64,000 bases of DNA from Halovivax limisalsi (GTDB lineage Archaea; Halobacteriota; Halobacteria; Halobacteriales; Natrialbaceae): contig NZ_CP095757.1 of assembly GCF_023093535.1 (NCBI RefSeq), positions 3,596,001 to 3,660,000 on the forward strand. Direction: 5' to 3'. The notes below the pieces were generated by a model. That model had not been told where the DNA came from. It did not search any database and worked only from the letters and a program-made list of their open reading frames with translations. A program made the position numbers and the translations under genes. This document shows positions 46,251 to 54,341 of the stretch, one piece after another. The stretch's first letter is position 1; the number at the start of each line of letters is the position of its first letter.

Positions 46251-46642
46251 CACTCCGAGATGACGAAGTACCCGAGCGCTCCGCCGCCGCCGAGGAGCAC
46301 CAGCCCGAGGCCGATCAGTTCGACGGTGCCGAGCGAACCATCCTCCGATCCACCCATCCCGTCGTCGCCGTCCATGCCATCGGCTCCGTCCATCCCGTCA
46401 TCTCCATCCATCCCATCATCACCGTCCATCCCGTCGTCGCCGTCCATCCCATCATCACCGTCCATCCCGTCGCCGTCTCCGTCCATCCCATCGTCGCCGT
46501 CCATGCCGTCGTCGTCCTGGGCGAGAACCACGCCGTCGCCGGTGACGGCGCCGGCGAGCGCCGTCGCGGCGAGCGGGGCGGTGAATACGGTCAGGACGAG
46601 CAATGCAACCGTTCCGATCCGGACGTATGGTGATTGCACCAT
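46250..46642 (-). CDS. exported Met-Asp-Gly repeat protein with C-terminal anchor
   Basis: This is a 130-residue protein. A signal peptide (about 1-31) leads to GDGVVLAQDDD, then about nine copies of a six-residue unit of the DGMDGD type (47-96). A C-terminal hydrophobic helix (about 107-127) and FVISE follow. The repeat is extremely acidic and Met-rich, and would be exposed outside the cell between two anchors. It could bind Cu or Ca ions or act as an extended spacer, but this is inference. The stop overlaps the start of the sulfite-oxidase-fold gene by one base. Confidence 0.75.
   Translation of the reverse strand: MVQSPYVRIGTVALLVLTVFTAPLAATALAGAVTGDGVVLAQDDDGMDGDDGMDGDGDGMDGDDGMDGDDGMDGDDGMDGDDGMDGADGMDGDDGMGGSEDGSLGTVELIGLGLVLLGGGGALGYFVISE
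46355..46504 (-). repeat. 18-bp coding minisatellite
   Basis: About eight units of the form ATGGACGGCGACGACGGG (minus strand) encode the Met-Asp-Gly repeats. Neighbouring units differ mainly at synonymous positions, and one unit is extended (GDGDGM). Copy number would be expected to vary between strains. Confidence 0.85.
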
Positions 46643-46754
46643 ACCAGATTCGGCGAGCGAGATCCGGATAAATCATTTTCAGAATCCGACCCGAATCTCT
46701 CCGGCTTCTCTCTAGAATTATCCCGAATTTCGCGCCGGCCGCCGCCCGGCCGCG

Positions 46755-47597
46755 TTATCGTTCGCGCTCGACGACGAACTCGGCCAGGTCGAGCAAGTAC
46801 GACCGGGCGTCGGCGTCGGCGGGCTCGACCGATTCGAGCGCGGCGACGGCGCTGTCGGCCTGCGCCCGCGCCCGCTCGTTCGCCTCGTCCGGGGAGAGGT
46901 CGGTCACCTGCAGCAGCGACGGTCGGTCGAGCGTGGCGTCGATCCCGGTCGGTTTCCCGAGCGTCGCCGGATCGGCGACCGCGTCGAGGACGTCGTCCCG
47001 AATCTGGAAGGCGACGCCGACGCGCTCCGCGTACTCGCCGAGGGCGTCGATCGTCGCCCGGTCGCCGTCGGCGGCGATCGCGCCCAGTTCCGCGGCCGCT
47101 CGAAAGAGCGCACCCGTCTTGCGTCGGGCCAGCGCAACGTACTCGGCCTCCGAGGTCGGCATCGCGGTCAGTTCGGTCGCCTCGCCCTCGCCGAGTTCGA
47201 CCATCGCGCGGCTGACCGCGCGCATCGCCGCCGGCTCGTCCGAGAACAGCGCGAACGCCTCGCCGAGGAGGCCGTCACTCGTCACGATCGCGGGACCGTG
47301 ACCGTGGGCCGACCAGGTGCTCTCGGCCCCGCGACGAACCGCCGACCGATCGATGATATCGTCGACCAGCAACGACGCGGTGTGGACGAGTTCGATGCCC
47401 ACGCCGAAATCGAGCGCGCCCTCGGCCGTCCCGCCGACCGTCTCGCACGACAGCAGCGTCACCATCGGTCTGACGCGTTTGCCGCCCGACAGGACGGCCT
47501 CGGAGACGCTCGTCCGAAGCGCGTCCGGTTCGAGGTCCCCGCAGACGTCCTCGAGGCGCGCCTCGATGAGCCGCTGGCGGCGGTCGAGGGGTTCCAT
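46755..47597 (-). CDS. polyprenyl synthetase family protein (geranylgeranyl diphosphate synthase-like)
   Basis: This trans-isoprenyl diphosphate synthase would make C15-C20 or longer chains for archaeal lipids. The 280-residue protein has the first Asp-rich motif DDIID (79-83) and a second, DDVLD (201-205), along with SGGKRVRPMVTLL near the N-terminus, the usual substrate-binding Lys/Arg. It is shorter than bacterial enzymes and lacks some C-terminal residues, but both Mg-binding motifs are intact. Chain length cannot be fixed by eye. It is convergent with nothing close and is a single-gene unit. Confidence 0.88.
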   Translation of the reverse strand: MEPLDRRQRLIEARLEDVCGDLEPDALRTSVSEAVLSGGKRVRPMVTLLSCETVGGTAEGALDFGVGIELVHTASLLVDDIIDRSAVRRGAESTWSAHGHGPAIVTSDGLLGEAFALFSDEPAAMRAVSRAMVELGEGEATELTAMPTSEAEYVALARRKTGALFRAAAELGAIAADGDRATIDALGEYAERVGVAFQIRDDVLDAVADPATLGKPTGIDATLDRPSLLQVTDLSPDEANERARAQADSAVAALESVEPADADARSYLLDLAEFVVERER

Positions 47598-47713
47598 CGG
47601 CCGATCTAGCGAGTACAGGAAAAAGTAGGTGACGATACGATCGGTCGCACGGCCCCGGGGATCGACGGTCCGTGAGGAGATCCGACGCTGGTATCGGGGC
47701 GTCGATCCGCCGG

Positions 47714-50035
47714 CTACCGGTCGTCCTCCCAGACCGGCAGCCCCGATTCCGAGTCAGCCTCGTCCGCGGCGACGAACTCGACGAACTCGGTCTCGACGGC
47801 GGGTTCGACGTCCGTCTCGAACCCGTCGAGCGCGTCGCTCAGGCGCTCGGCCTGGACGGAGAGGCCGTCGGCCCGGTGACTCACGGCCGTCACCGCCGAC
47901 GTCTGTTCTTCGGCCGCCGCGGCAACCTGCTCGGACTCGGCGGCGGTCTGGTCGGCGATCTCGGTCGCCGAGGCGGCCATCGAGACGACCTCCTCCGTCG
48001 TCGCGGCCTGCTGTTCGGTCGCCGCGGAGATCTCCTGGACGCCGTCGTTCGTCTCCGTCGCGTACGCCGCGATCTCCTCGAGCGCGCCGGCGGCGTTCTC
48101 GACCGAGTCGACGTGCTCCTCGATGCGCTCGGCGGTCCGCTCGACCTGTCCGGCGGTCTCGTCGGTGCGCTCGGTGATGCGCTCGATGCGCTCTTCGATG
48201 TCGGTCGTGGCCTCCTTCGTCTCGGCCGCGAGTTCCTTGATCTCCTCTGCGACGACGGCGAACCCGCCGTCGTCGCCGGCCTCGTCCGCTTCGCGCGAGG
48301 CCTCGATGTTGGCGTTGAGCGCGAGCATGTTCGTCTCGTGTGCGACGTCGGAGATGAACGTGACCAGGTCGTCGATCTGCTCGATTTCGGCTTCGAGCGC
48401 CTCGATCGCCTCGACGGCCGCGTCGGCGTCGGCTTGCACGTCCGCCATGCCGTCGATGGCGAGCTGGGCCGCCTCCCGGCCGTCCTGGCCCGTCTCGGCC
48501 GTCCGTTCGGCGACGTCCGCCACCTCGTTCGACGCCGCGGCGATCTCCTCGGTCGTCGTCGAGAGCGACTCCATCTCCCCGACGACGGTCTGGAGGTGTT
48601 CGTGCTGCCGATCGGCGCCGTCGGAGATCTCCTGGATCGACTCGCTCATCTGTGCGGAGGCGGTCTTGACCTCGCGGGCGCTTCCGTCGACCGACCGGCT
48701 GGCTCGGTCGACGACGTCCGCGAACGCCTGCGCGCGAGCCGTCGTCGTTTCGAGGTCGGCGACCATCCGGTTGAACGAGGTCGCGATCTGGGCCATCGCC
48801 TCGTGATCCGAATCCGGTTCGAGTCGACGGGTCAGGTCGCCGTCCGCGCAGTCGGCCATGACGTCGCCGTACTCCGCGGCGGTCGCCTCCAGATGGCGGT
48901 TGATCTCGGCCGTCTCCGCTCGCGCTTCTTCGGCCTCGCGTCGCGCCTCGGTCGCCTCCTCGATCCGTCGTTTGAGCGACGTTCGCATCGCGTCGAAGCC
49001 CTCGTAGAGCCGGCCGATCTCGTCGACGCGATCGGTCTCCAGATCGACGTCGAGATCGCCGCCCTCCATCGCCGCCGCGCGATCGCGCAACGCGGCGAGC
49101 GGCAAGACGGTCTGGCGCCCGAGGACCACGCCCATCACGCCGAGCGCGAGCAGGCTCACGAGCACCGTCAGGACGAAACTATCACCGACCGAATTCGCGA
49201 CGCCGTAGGCCGCCTCCGTTGGCACCGTCGTCACCGCGACCCAGGGCGTGTCCGCGATAGGAACGTACGCGTAGACGTCCTCGTCGGTCTCGTGGATCGT
49301 CGGGCGCCCGCCCATCGCCGCAGCGAGCGATTCGTCGTCGATCGCCGCGGCGTCGACGGATCGGTTGTCACCGGCCAGGACCGGCGTTCCGTCGGCGTCG
49401 AAGACGGTGGTGGTCGCGTCTGTCGACGGTTGTTCGAGTTCCTGCAAGCGGTACTCGAGCGCGCCGATGACGACGGCGATCCGATCGTCGCGGTCGCGGA
49501 CTGGGCTGGCGAAGGCCATGACCTGGTCGTCCAGCACGTCCGCGCGATACGACTGCGGCGAGTGCCAGACGTCGTCGTCGAGCGTGAACGAGTCGACGAA
49601 GCCGAGGTCGGCCCAGGGTTCGTCGACGGCCGAGAGCGCCTGGCCGCGGCGGTCGGCGTCGGTGCTCGTGACGATCTCGCCGCTGTCGGTGTCGACGTAG
49701 TGGATGGCTCTGACCGCGACCGACATGCGCGCCTGCGATTCGACGAGCTGGGCCTGGACGGCCTGCGTCTCGCCCTCGACCAGCGGCTGGGCCGCCGATA
49801 TCGAGCGCGTCTGGACGCCCATCGTCTCGACCCAGTCGCCGATCGTCCCGGCCTGCATCTCGGCGGTCCGCTCGAGCTGGTCGGTCGCATCCGTCCTGAC
49901 CGTCTCGTTCACCTGTCCGTAACTCGCGGCCCCGACGAGGCCGATGACGAGCACGACGGCGAGGATCGAGACGACGAACTTCGCCAGGTAGCGCCGGCGA
50001 ACGAACGACGGGACGAAGCGGGCGAGACCGGACAT
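47714..50035 (-). CDS. methyl-accepting chemotaxis protein (halobacterial transducer)
   Basis: This is a 773-residue chemoreceptor. TM1 is at about residues 20-42. A dCache-like extracellular domain (about 45-285) follows, with TM2 at about 289-311 and HAMP regions. A long cytoplasmic coiled coil carries the signalling tip EISAATEQ and FISDVAHETNMLALNANIEASRE (CheA/CheW contact), plus a DGGFAVVAEEIKELA helix. It has no CheR/CheB pentapeptide tail. It is coupled to the upstream substrate-binding protein gene by a 1-nt overlap (TGATG), a pattern matching haloarchaeal transducer/binding-protein pairs such as BasT/BasB. Confidence 0.93.
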   Translation of the reverse strand: MSGLARFVPSFVRRRYLAKFVVSILAVVLVIGLVGAASYGQVNETVRTDATDQLERTAEMQAGTIGDWVETMGVQTRSISAAQPLVEGETQAVQAQLVESQARMSVAVRAIHYVDTDSGEIVTSTDADRRGQALSAVDEPWADLGFVDSFTLDDDVWHSPQSYRADVLDDQVMAFASPVRDRDDRIAVVIGALEYRLQELEQPSTDATTTVFDADGTPVLAGDNRSVDAAAIDDESLAAAMGGRPTIHETDEDVYAYVPIADTPWVAVTTVPTEAAYGVANSVGDSFVLTVLVSLLALGVMGVVLGRQTVLPLAALRDRAAAMEGGDLDVDLETDRVDEIGRLYEGFDAMRTSLKRRIEEATEARREAEEARAETAEINRHLEATAAEYGDVMADCADGDLTRRLEPDSDHEAMAQIATSFNRMVADLETTTARAQAFADVVDRASRSVDGSAREVKTASAQMSESIQEISDGADRQHEHLQTVVGEMESLSTTTEEIAAASNEVADVAERTAETGQDGREAAQLAIDGMADVQADADAAVEAIEALEAEIEQIDDLVTFISDVAHETNMLALNANIEASREADEAGDDGGFAVVAEEIKELAAETKEATTDIEERIERITERTDETAGQVERTAERIEEHVDSVENAAGALEEIAAYATETNDGVQEISAATEQQAATTEEVVSMAASATEIADQTAAESEQVAAAAEEQTSAVTAVSHRADGLSVQAERLSDALDGFETDVEPAVETEFVEFVAADEADSESGLPVWEDDR

Positions 50036-51297
50036 CAGAGGCTCACCCGGTCGAGCCGCTCGATCGAATCGCCGTCGAACGTCCAGTGGGCGAACGTCCC
50101 GGCCGCGACGTCGCCGTTGTCGTCGAAGACGACGTCGCTCGACGCCCCGACGTACGTGATCGGTTCACCGGCCGCGGCCAGCGCCATCCCGTCCGCGAGT
50201 GAGTCGGGGGCGATCCGCTCGCCTGGTTCGCTCGTCACCTCCCGGATCGCCGCCCGGATCGCCTCGCCGTCGTTGCGCCCGGCGTAGGCGTTCGCCAGCA
50301 GGAGGACGGCCGTCGCGTCGTAGGCCGCGGCGTTGAACGAGGTGCTGTCGGCCGAGATATCGTACCGGTCCTCGAGCGCCTCCGCGAAGGCTGTCGCCCC
50401 GGGACCGCCGGAGAGCGGCGCCGTCCCGGTGACGTGATCGAGCGAGTGGTCGACGTCGGCGGGGAGGCCCTCGTCCTGCAACCCGTCCGTGACCAGCACG
50501 TCCGTCTCCGGGAGGCTCTCGTGGAGATCCTCGAACAACCGGGCACCGTCGTCGGCGTACCCGATCACGACCACGACGTCGGGCTCGCTCTCCGCGATCG
50601 ACGAACGGTCGCCGACGTACGCGAATTCGTCCGGGCTCGGTGCGTCGTAAGGCAATCGAGCGGACACTGTGCCGCCGTGTTCGGTCCGGAACGACCGGCT
50701 GAACGCGCGGGTGAGCTGGTAGCCGTAATCGTTGTTCACGTAGATAACGGCCGCATCCTCGTGACCAGCGTCGGCGGCGAGCCGCGCCAGCACGCGCGCC
50801 TGCAACGCGTCCGAGACCACGGTCCGGAACACGAGATCGACGTCGTTCAGCACGCTGAGCGTCGGACTCGTACTCGCCGGCGAACAGCACACCGTTCGAT
50901 AGGGGATCAGCACCTGCTGGGTCGCCTGGAGCGTGACGTCGGAAATCAGCGCGCCGTTGACCGCCGGATACCCGGACCGGACCAGCTTGAGTGCGCCTTC
51001 GACGCCCGTTCGCGGGTCCGACTCCGTATCCTCCATCCGAACGTCGAAGTGAAATCCCGTGTTCGCGGCTTCGAGCTGTTCGACGGGGAGCCTCGCGGCT
51101 TTCTCGACGTCCGTCCCGATCGGACCAACCTGGCCGCTCACCCCGAGCAGGAGCCCCAGTTTGATCGTGCGATCCGTCGGATCGGGCTCGGCGCTGGTCC
51201 CGATTCCCGGAACCGTATCGAGACAGCCCGCACCGAGTCCCGCCGTTCCGGCCCCGAGTGCTCCCAAGAAGCGTCGTCTGGACCGACGAGAGGTCAT
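50035..51297 (-). CDS. Tat-exported substrate-binding lipoprotein (branched-chain amino acid type)
   Basis: This 420-residue protein has a twin-arginine signal SRRRFLGALGAG followed by lipobox LGAGC (Cys about 25), so it should be anchored outside by a lipid. The mature part is a Leu/Ile/Val-binding-protein-like (periplasmic binding type 6) bilobed fold, with KLGLLLGVSGQVGPIG, VIYVNNDYGYQLTRAF and YDATAVLLLANAY. No ABC permease or ATPase genes are nearby; the neighbouring chemoreceptor suggests it serves sensing rather than uptake. The ligand is unknown. Confidence 0.88.
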   Translation of the reverse strand: MTSRRSRRRFLGALGAGTAGLGAGCLDTVPGIGTSAEPDPTDRTIKLGLLLGVSGQVGPIGTDVEKAARLPVEQLEAANTGFHFDVRMEDTESDPRTGVEGALKLVRSGYPAVNGALISDVTLQATQQVLIPYRTVCCSPASTSPTLSVLNDVDLVFRTVVSDALQARVLARLAADAGHEDAAVIYVNNDYGYQLTRAFSRSFRTEHGGTVSARLPYDAPSPDEFAYVGDRSSIAESEPDVVVVIGYADDGARLFEDLHESLPETDVLVTDGLQDEGLPADVDHSLDHVTGTAPLSGGPGATAFAEALEDRYDISADSTSFNAAAYDATAVLLLANAYAGRNDGEAIRAAIREVTSEPGERIAPDSLADGMALAAAGEPITYVGASSDVVFDDNGDVAAGTFAHWTFDGDSIERLDRVSL

Positions 51298-51320
51298 GGG
51301 TACCCTAGTCGAGCGCGAGA

Positions 51321-51345
51321 GTATAATATCATCGATTCAATCGAT
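51321..51345 (-). promoter_or_regulatory. promoter with adjacent perfect palindrome
   Basis: The minus strand has a TATA-like GATATTATAC at 51321-51330, about 27 nt before the lipoprotein ATG (51297). Directly upstream is a 15-bp perfect inverted repeat, ATCGATT-C-AATCGAT (51331-51345), in the position where BRE or an activator/repressor site would be. The surrounding 60 bp are exceptionally A/T-rich. Confidence 0.55.
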
Positions 51346-51526
51346 AAATAAATAGTCAAAGATATATATTATTGTGGAGGTGACAGGCGTGGGAGGTCCA
51401 GACAGTCTGCGATCGTTCGTCGAGTACGCCGCTCGCTGGCCTGTTCGGCAGCCAGTCCGCGCGTAACGGTCCCCGTTCGTCGAGGGTCCGGCCGGTCGCC
51501 GCGCCGGTTGCAGGGCCACGGTCGGC

Positions 51527-51655
51527 TCACGGTAGCCACTCGGGCCCCGGGATCAGCGACAAAGACGGTTCCCGCACGTACGGTGTCGGCATCCGGAATT
51601 CGTCGATCAGCGCGGGGACGACGCGGGACCACCGTTTCTGGTCGGTGAACCCCGT
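51527..51655 (-). pseudogene. C-terminal remnant of an unrecognised gene
   Basis: A 42-codon frame with normal haloarchaeal codon use ends at TGA 51527-51529. It reads like the end of a real protein: FTDQKRWSRVV, then ALIDEFRMPTPYVREP and SLIPGPEWLP. A stop lies directly upstream (51656-51658), so the rest of the gene is missing. Its internal segment resembles the etfA C-terminus: 26 of 28 nt identical between 51596-51623 and 51718-51745. The other parts of the 414-bp gap 51298-51711 contain the lipoprotein promoter and the T-rich element. Confidence 0.4.
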
Positions 51656-51656
51656 T

Positions 51657-51704
51657 CACCCTCCTCGAACCATCCGGGCCAAAAAGGCCGCTCCCGTCGG
51701 TCGC
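51657..51704 (-). terminator. T-rich 3' element downstream of etfA
   Basis: In etfA sense, this contains the palindrome GGCCTTTTTGGCC followed by TTCGAGGAGGGTG. It aligns with 38201-38252 apart from a few substitutions and a 4-nt deletion. Its position 8-55 nt after the etfA stop suits a terminator. Confidence 0.45.
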
Positions 51705-51711
51705 GGTCCTG

Positions 51712-52668
51712 TTACTCGAACTCCTCGATCAGCGCGGGGACGACGTCGAAGAGGTCGTCGTGGATCGCGTAATCCGCGATGTCCATGATCGGCGCGTTCG
51801 GGTCCGTGTTGATCGCGACGATCGTCTCCGAGCCCTTCATCCCGGCGACGTGCTGGACCGCCCCGGAGATGCCGATCGCGATGTAGACCTCCGGCGTGAC
51901 AACTTTACCGGATTGGCCGACCTGCCGGTTGGCCGGCAGCCAGCCGTTGTCGACGATCGGCCGCGACGACGACAGCGTCGCGCCGGTCGCCTCGACCAGC
52001 TCGCGGATGAGGTCGAGGTTTTCCTCCTCTTCGATCCCGCGGCCGATCGAAACCAGCAGGTCCGCCTCGGTGATGTCGACATCGCCGCCGGCGACCTCCT
52101 CGAAGCCGGTCACGGTCGAACCGATCGCGGCCTCGTCGATCTCGGCGTCGAACGCCTCGATCGCGGCGTCGCCGGTGCCGTCGGCTGCCGGCCACTCGCC
52201 CTCGCGGATCGTCGCCAGCGCCGAGCCCGCGTCGAGTTCGGTCGTCGTCTCGACCTTCCCGCCGTACATCTCGCGCGTCGCGACCAGCGACTCGCCCTCG
52301 ACGGCCAGATCGATCACGTCGGTGACGATCGGCACGTCGAGCCGGGCCGCGGCCGCCGGCGCGTAGTCGAGACCGTTGACGCTGTTTGGCACCAGCACGT
52401 ACTGCGGTGCCAGCTCGTCGTAGAGCTGTTCGAGAACCTGGACGGAGACGTCGTGGTTGAACTCCTCGCCGTCTGCAACCGTGTGGACGACGTCGACGCC
52501 CTCGCGGTCGAGTTTCTCGCCGAACGAGTCGACGTCGCCGCCGATCACCGCGAGGTGGACCTCGCCGCCGGTCGCGTCGGCCAGGTCCCGCCCCGCCGTC
52601 GCGAGTTCGTAGCTCACGTCGCGCAACTCGCCGCGGCGGTGGTCCGCGATCGCAAGGACGTCGCTCAT
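51712..52668 (-). CDS. etfA: electron transfer flavoprotein subunit alpha
   Basis: The ETF alpha subunit holds FAD and passes electrons from acyl-CoA and other dehydrogenases to the quinone pool. The 318-residue protein has an N-terminal Rossmann-like domain and the C-terminal FAD domain: [19 protein letters not shown], then [35 protein letters not shown] and a final [10 protein letters not shown]. The start at 52668 is ATG. It is linked to etfB through a 20-codon mini-ORF that overlaps both genes by 4 nt. Confidence 0.96.
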   Translation of the reverse strand: MSDVLAIADHRRGELRDVSYELATAGRDLADATGGEVHLAVIGGDVDSFGEKLDREGVDVVHTVADGEEFNHDVSVQVLEQLYDELAPQYVLVPNSVNGLDYAPAAAARLDVPIVTDVIDLAVEGESLVATREMYGGKVETTTELDAGSALATIREGEWPAADGTGDAAIEAFDAEIDEAAIGSTVTGFEEVAGGDVDITEADLLVSIGRGIEEEENLDLIRELVEATGATLSSSRPIVDNGWLPANRQVGQSGKVVTPEVYIAIGISGAVQHVAGMKGSETIVAINTDPNAPIMDIADYAIHDDLFDVVPALIEEFE

Positions 52669-52736
52669 GCGACCACCTCCAGAGCGAAGCTCTGGCGTAC
52701 TCGCAGGAGCTTGCTTCGTTCGCTCATGCGACCACC
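52661..52736 (-). repeat. 17-bp direct repeats flanking an internal hairpin at the etfB-etfA junction
   Basis: TCGCTCATGCGACCACC occurs perfectly at 52661-52677 and 52720-52736 (59 bp apart). Each contains an overlapping stop/start (TGA/ATG) signal on the minus strand. Between them is the perfect hairpin CCAGAGC-GAA-GCTCTGG (52679-52695). Confidence 0.9.
52665..52727 (-). CDS. 20-codon coupling mini-ORF between etfB and etfA
   Basis: ATG 52727 overlaps the etfB stop (ATGA), and the TGA at 52665-52667 overlaps the etfA ATG at 52668. The peptide is [20 protein letters not shown]. It is basic and not recognisable as a protein domain. The likely meaning is preservation of translational coupling after a 59-bp insertion or duplication. 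Whether the peptide is stable is unknown. Confidence 0.45.
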   Translation of the reverse strand: MSERSKLLRVRQSFALEVVA

Positions 52737-53518
52737 CCCTTCTCGCGAAGCAGATCTGCGAGTTCGCCGGCGGTCTCCTCGGCGCTGCCCTCGAAGATCG
52801 TCGCGTCGCTCTCGGACTCGGGCTCGTACATCGCGGTCAGTTCGAGGTGGCCCTCGACGACGGAGTCGTCCAGGCCCAGCTCCTCGAGCGACTTCGCGTC
52901 GAGTTCCTTGCGCTGGGCCTGACGGATGCCGCGCAGGCTCGCGTATCGCGGCTCGTTGATACCGGTCTGGATGGTCAACACGGCTGGCAGGTCGACCTCG
53001 CTGAGCTCCTCGACGCCGCCCTCGAGTTCGCGGTGGACGGCCGCGGTGCCGTCCTCGAGGGCGTCGTGATCGAGCTCGTTGACGACCGCCGACCACTGGA
53101 AGCCGAGCGTCTCGGCCAGCGTGACGCCCGTCGCCATCCAGCTGTCGTCGCCCGTCTGGACGCCCGTGAGGATGAGGTCGGGATCTTCGTCCTCGACGAC
53201 GGCGGCGAGGATCTCGGCCTTCGCGTCGACGTCGAGTAAGTCGACGCCCTGGAGGGCGTCGTCCCAGATGCGAACCGCGCGATCGGCGCCCTTCGCAAGC
53301 GCCTGACGGATCGTCTGCTCGCTGTCCTCGGGGCCGATCGTTACGGTCACGACCTCGTCGGCGAGATCGGCTTCCTGCAGCTGGACGGCCTCCTCGATGG
53401 CGTAATCGTCCCACTCGTTGAGGTCCGCGCCGAGGTAGCGCTCGTCGATCTCGGTGCCTTCGATCTCGAACTCGTCGTCGACGGTCGACACTTCCGCGAC
53501 CGGTACGAGGATCTTCAT
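52724..53518 (-). CDS. etfB: electron transfer flavoprotein subunit beta
   Basis: The ETF beta subunit is the AMP/FAD-binding partner of EtfA. The 264-residue protein starts with MKILVPVAEVSTVDDEF. It has the adenine-nucleotide-binding ETF-fold core with YAIEEAVQLQE, ALAKGADRAVRIWDD and LILTGVQTGDDSWMATGVTLAETLGF, and EMPRYASLR-like INEPRYASLRGIRQAQRKEL. It is the first gene of the etf operon; the plus-strand gene upstream is divergent. Confidence 0.95.
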   Translation of the reverse strand: MKILVPVAEVSTVDDEFEIEGTEIDERYLGADLNEWDDYAIEEAVQLQEADLADEVVTVTIGPEDSEQTIRQALAKGADRAVRIWDDALQGVDLLDVDAKAEILAAVVEDEDPDLILTGVQTGDDSWMATGVTLAETLGFQWSAVVNELDHDALEDGTAAVHRELEGGVEELSEVDLPAVLTIQTGINEPRYASLRGIRQAQRKELDAKSLEELGLDDSVVEGHLELTAMYEPESESDATIFEGSAEETAGELADLLREKGVVA

Positions 53519-53727
53519 CGCCCGAGACTGGGACGCGAACCCCGTAAATCCTTTCGAAACCGGCGGCGTTCGGCGACGGGTTTCGACGGTCGGATTCGCG
53601 GCTGGCCGGCCCGGCCGTCGACGGCACGAGCGCGCGAGCCGAACCGATCGCTCGACCGTCGACGGCCGACGCGGCCGCCGGAGGGCAGATACGCAAGCGG
53701 TTTAACGGTCCCGATACTACTCGGCCT

Positions 53728-54198
53728 ATGGCTGACTGTCCACTCGCGGACGACTGCCCGAGTTTTTCCGAGCGTATCGCAGGCATGGGGTGTCAGCACT
53801 ACGGCGACCGGGGTGGCAAAGAGTGGTGTAACCACTACAGCCAGCCCATCGAGGACCTGAAGAGCCAGCCCGTCAAGAGCGGCGAAGAGGTCGTGGTCGA
53901 CGTCGTCGACATGCACGAGAGCGGCGCCGGCGTCGGCCGAACCGAGGACGGCTTCATCGTCATGGTCGACGGCGTCCTCCCGAAGGCCCGCTCGCGCGTC
54001 GAAATCACCCGCGTCCACAGCAATCACGCCCGCGCGGAGGAGGTCGAACGCCTGCCCCTCGACCCGGAGAAAGACGCGGACGAAGACGACGAATCGGCCG
54101 AGGAGTCGGCCGACGAGGACGAGGAAGAACGGGACGGCGACGACAACGGCCCCGACCGACCCCAGCTCGGCAGCCGCGAGAACTTCTGGGGACGCTGA
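53728..54198 (+). CDS. TRAM-domain protein with zinc-binding N-terminus
   Basis: This is a 156-residue protein. Cys at 4, 10, 22 and 34 with nearby His suggest a small Zn site. The TRAM domain (about 48-105) is recognised by GEEVVVDVVDMHESGAGVGRTEDGFIVMVDGVLPKARSRVEI, an OB-like RNA-binding fold also found in tRNA methylthiotransferases. The tail is highly acidic. Stand-alone TRAM proteins in haloarchaea are thought to act as RNA chaperones. The gene is transcribed away from etfB. Confidence 0.85.
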   Translation: MADCPLADDCPSFSERIAGMGCQHYGDRGGKEWCNHYSQPIEDLKSQPVKSGEEVVVDVVDMHESGAGVGRTEDGFIVMVDGVLPKARSRVEITRVHSNHARAEEVERLPLDPEKDADEDDESAEESADEDEEERDGDDNGPDRPQLGSRENFWGR

Positions 54199-54341
54199 GC
54201 GCCGAGAATCGAGGCCGCCTCGGGCGGCGTCCGCGGACAGTCACCGATTTCTCCGGTCGTTCGACACCGACGACAGAGACGGCGCCGACACGGGGTCGAC
54301 CCGTCGGCGGGTTTTTGCCGATCGGACGCCAACGTCACACC

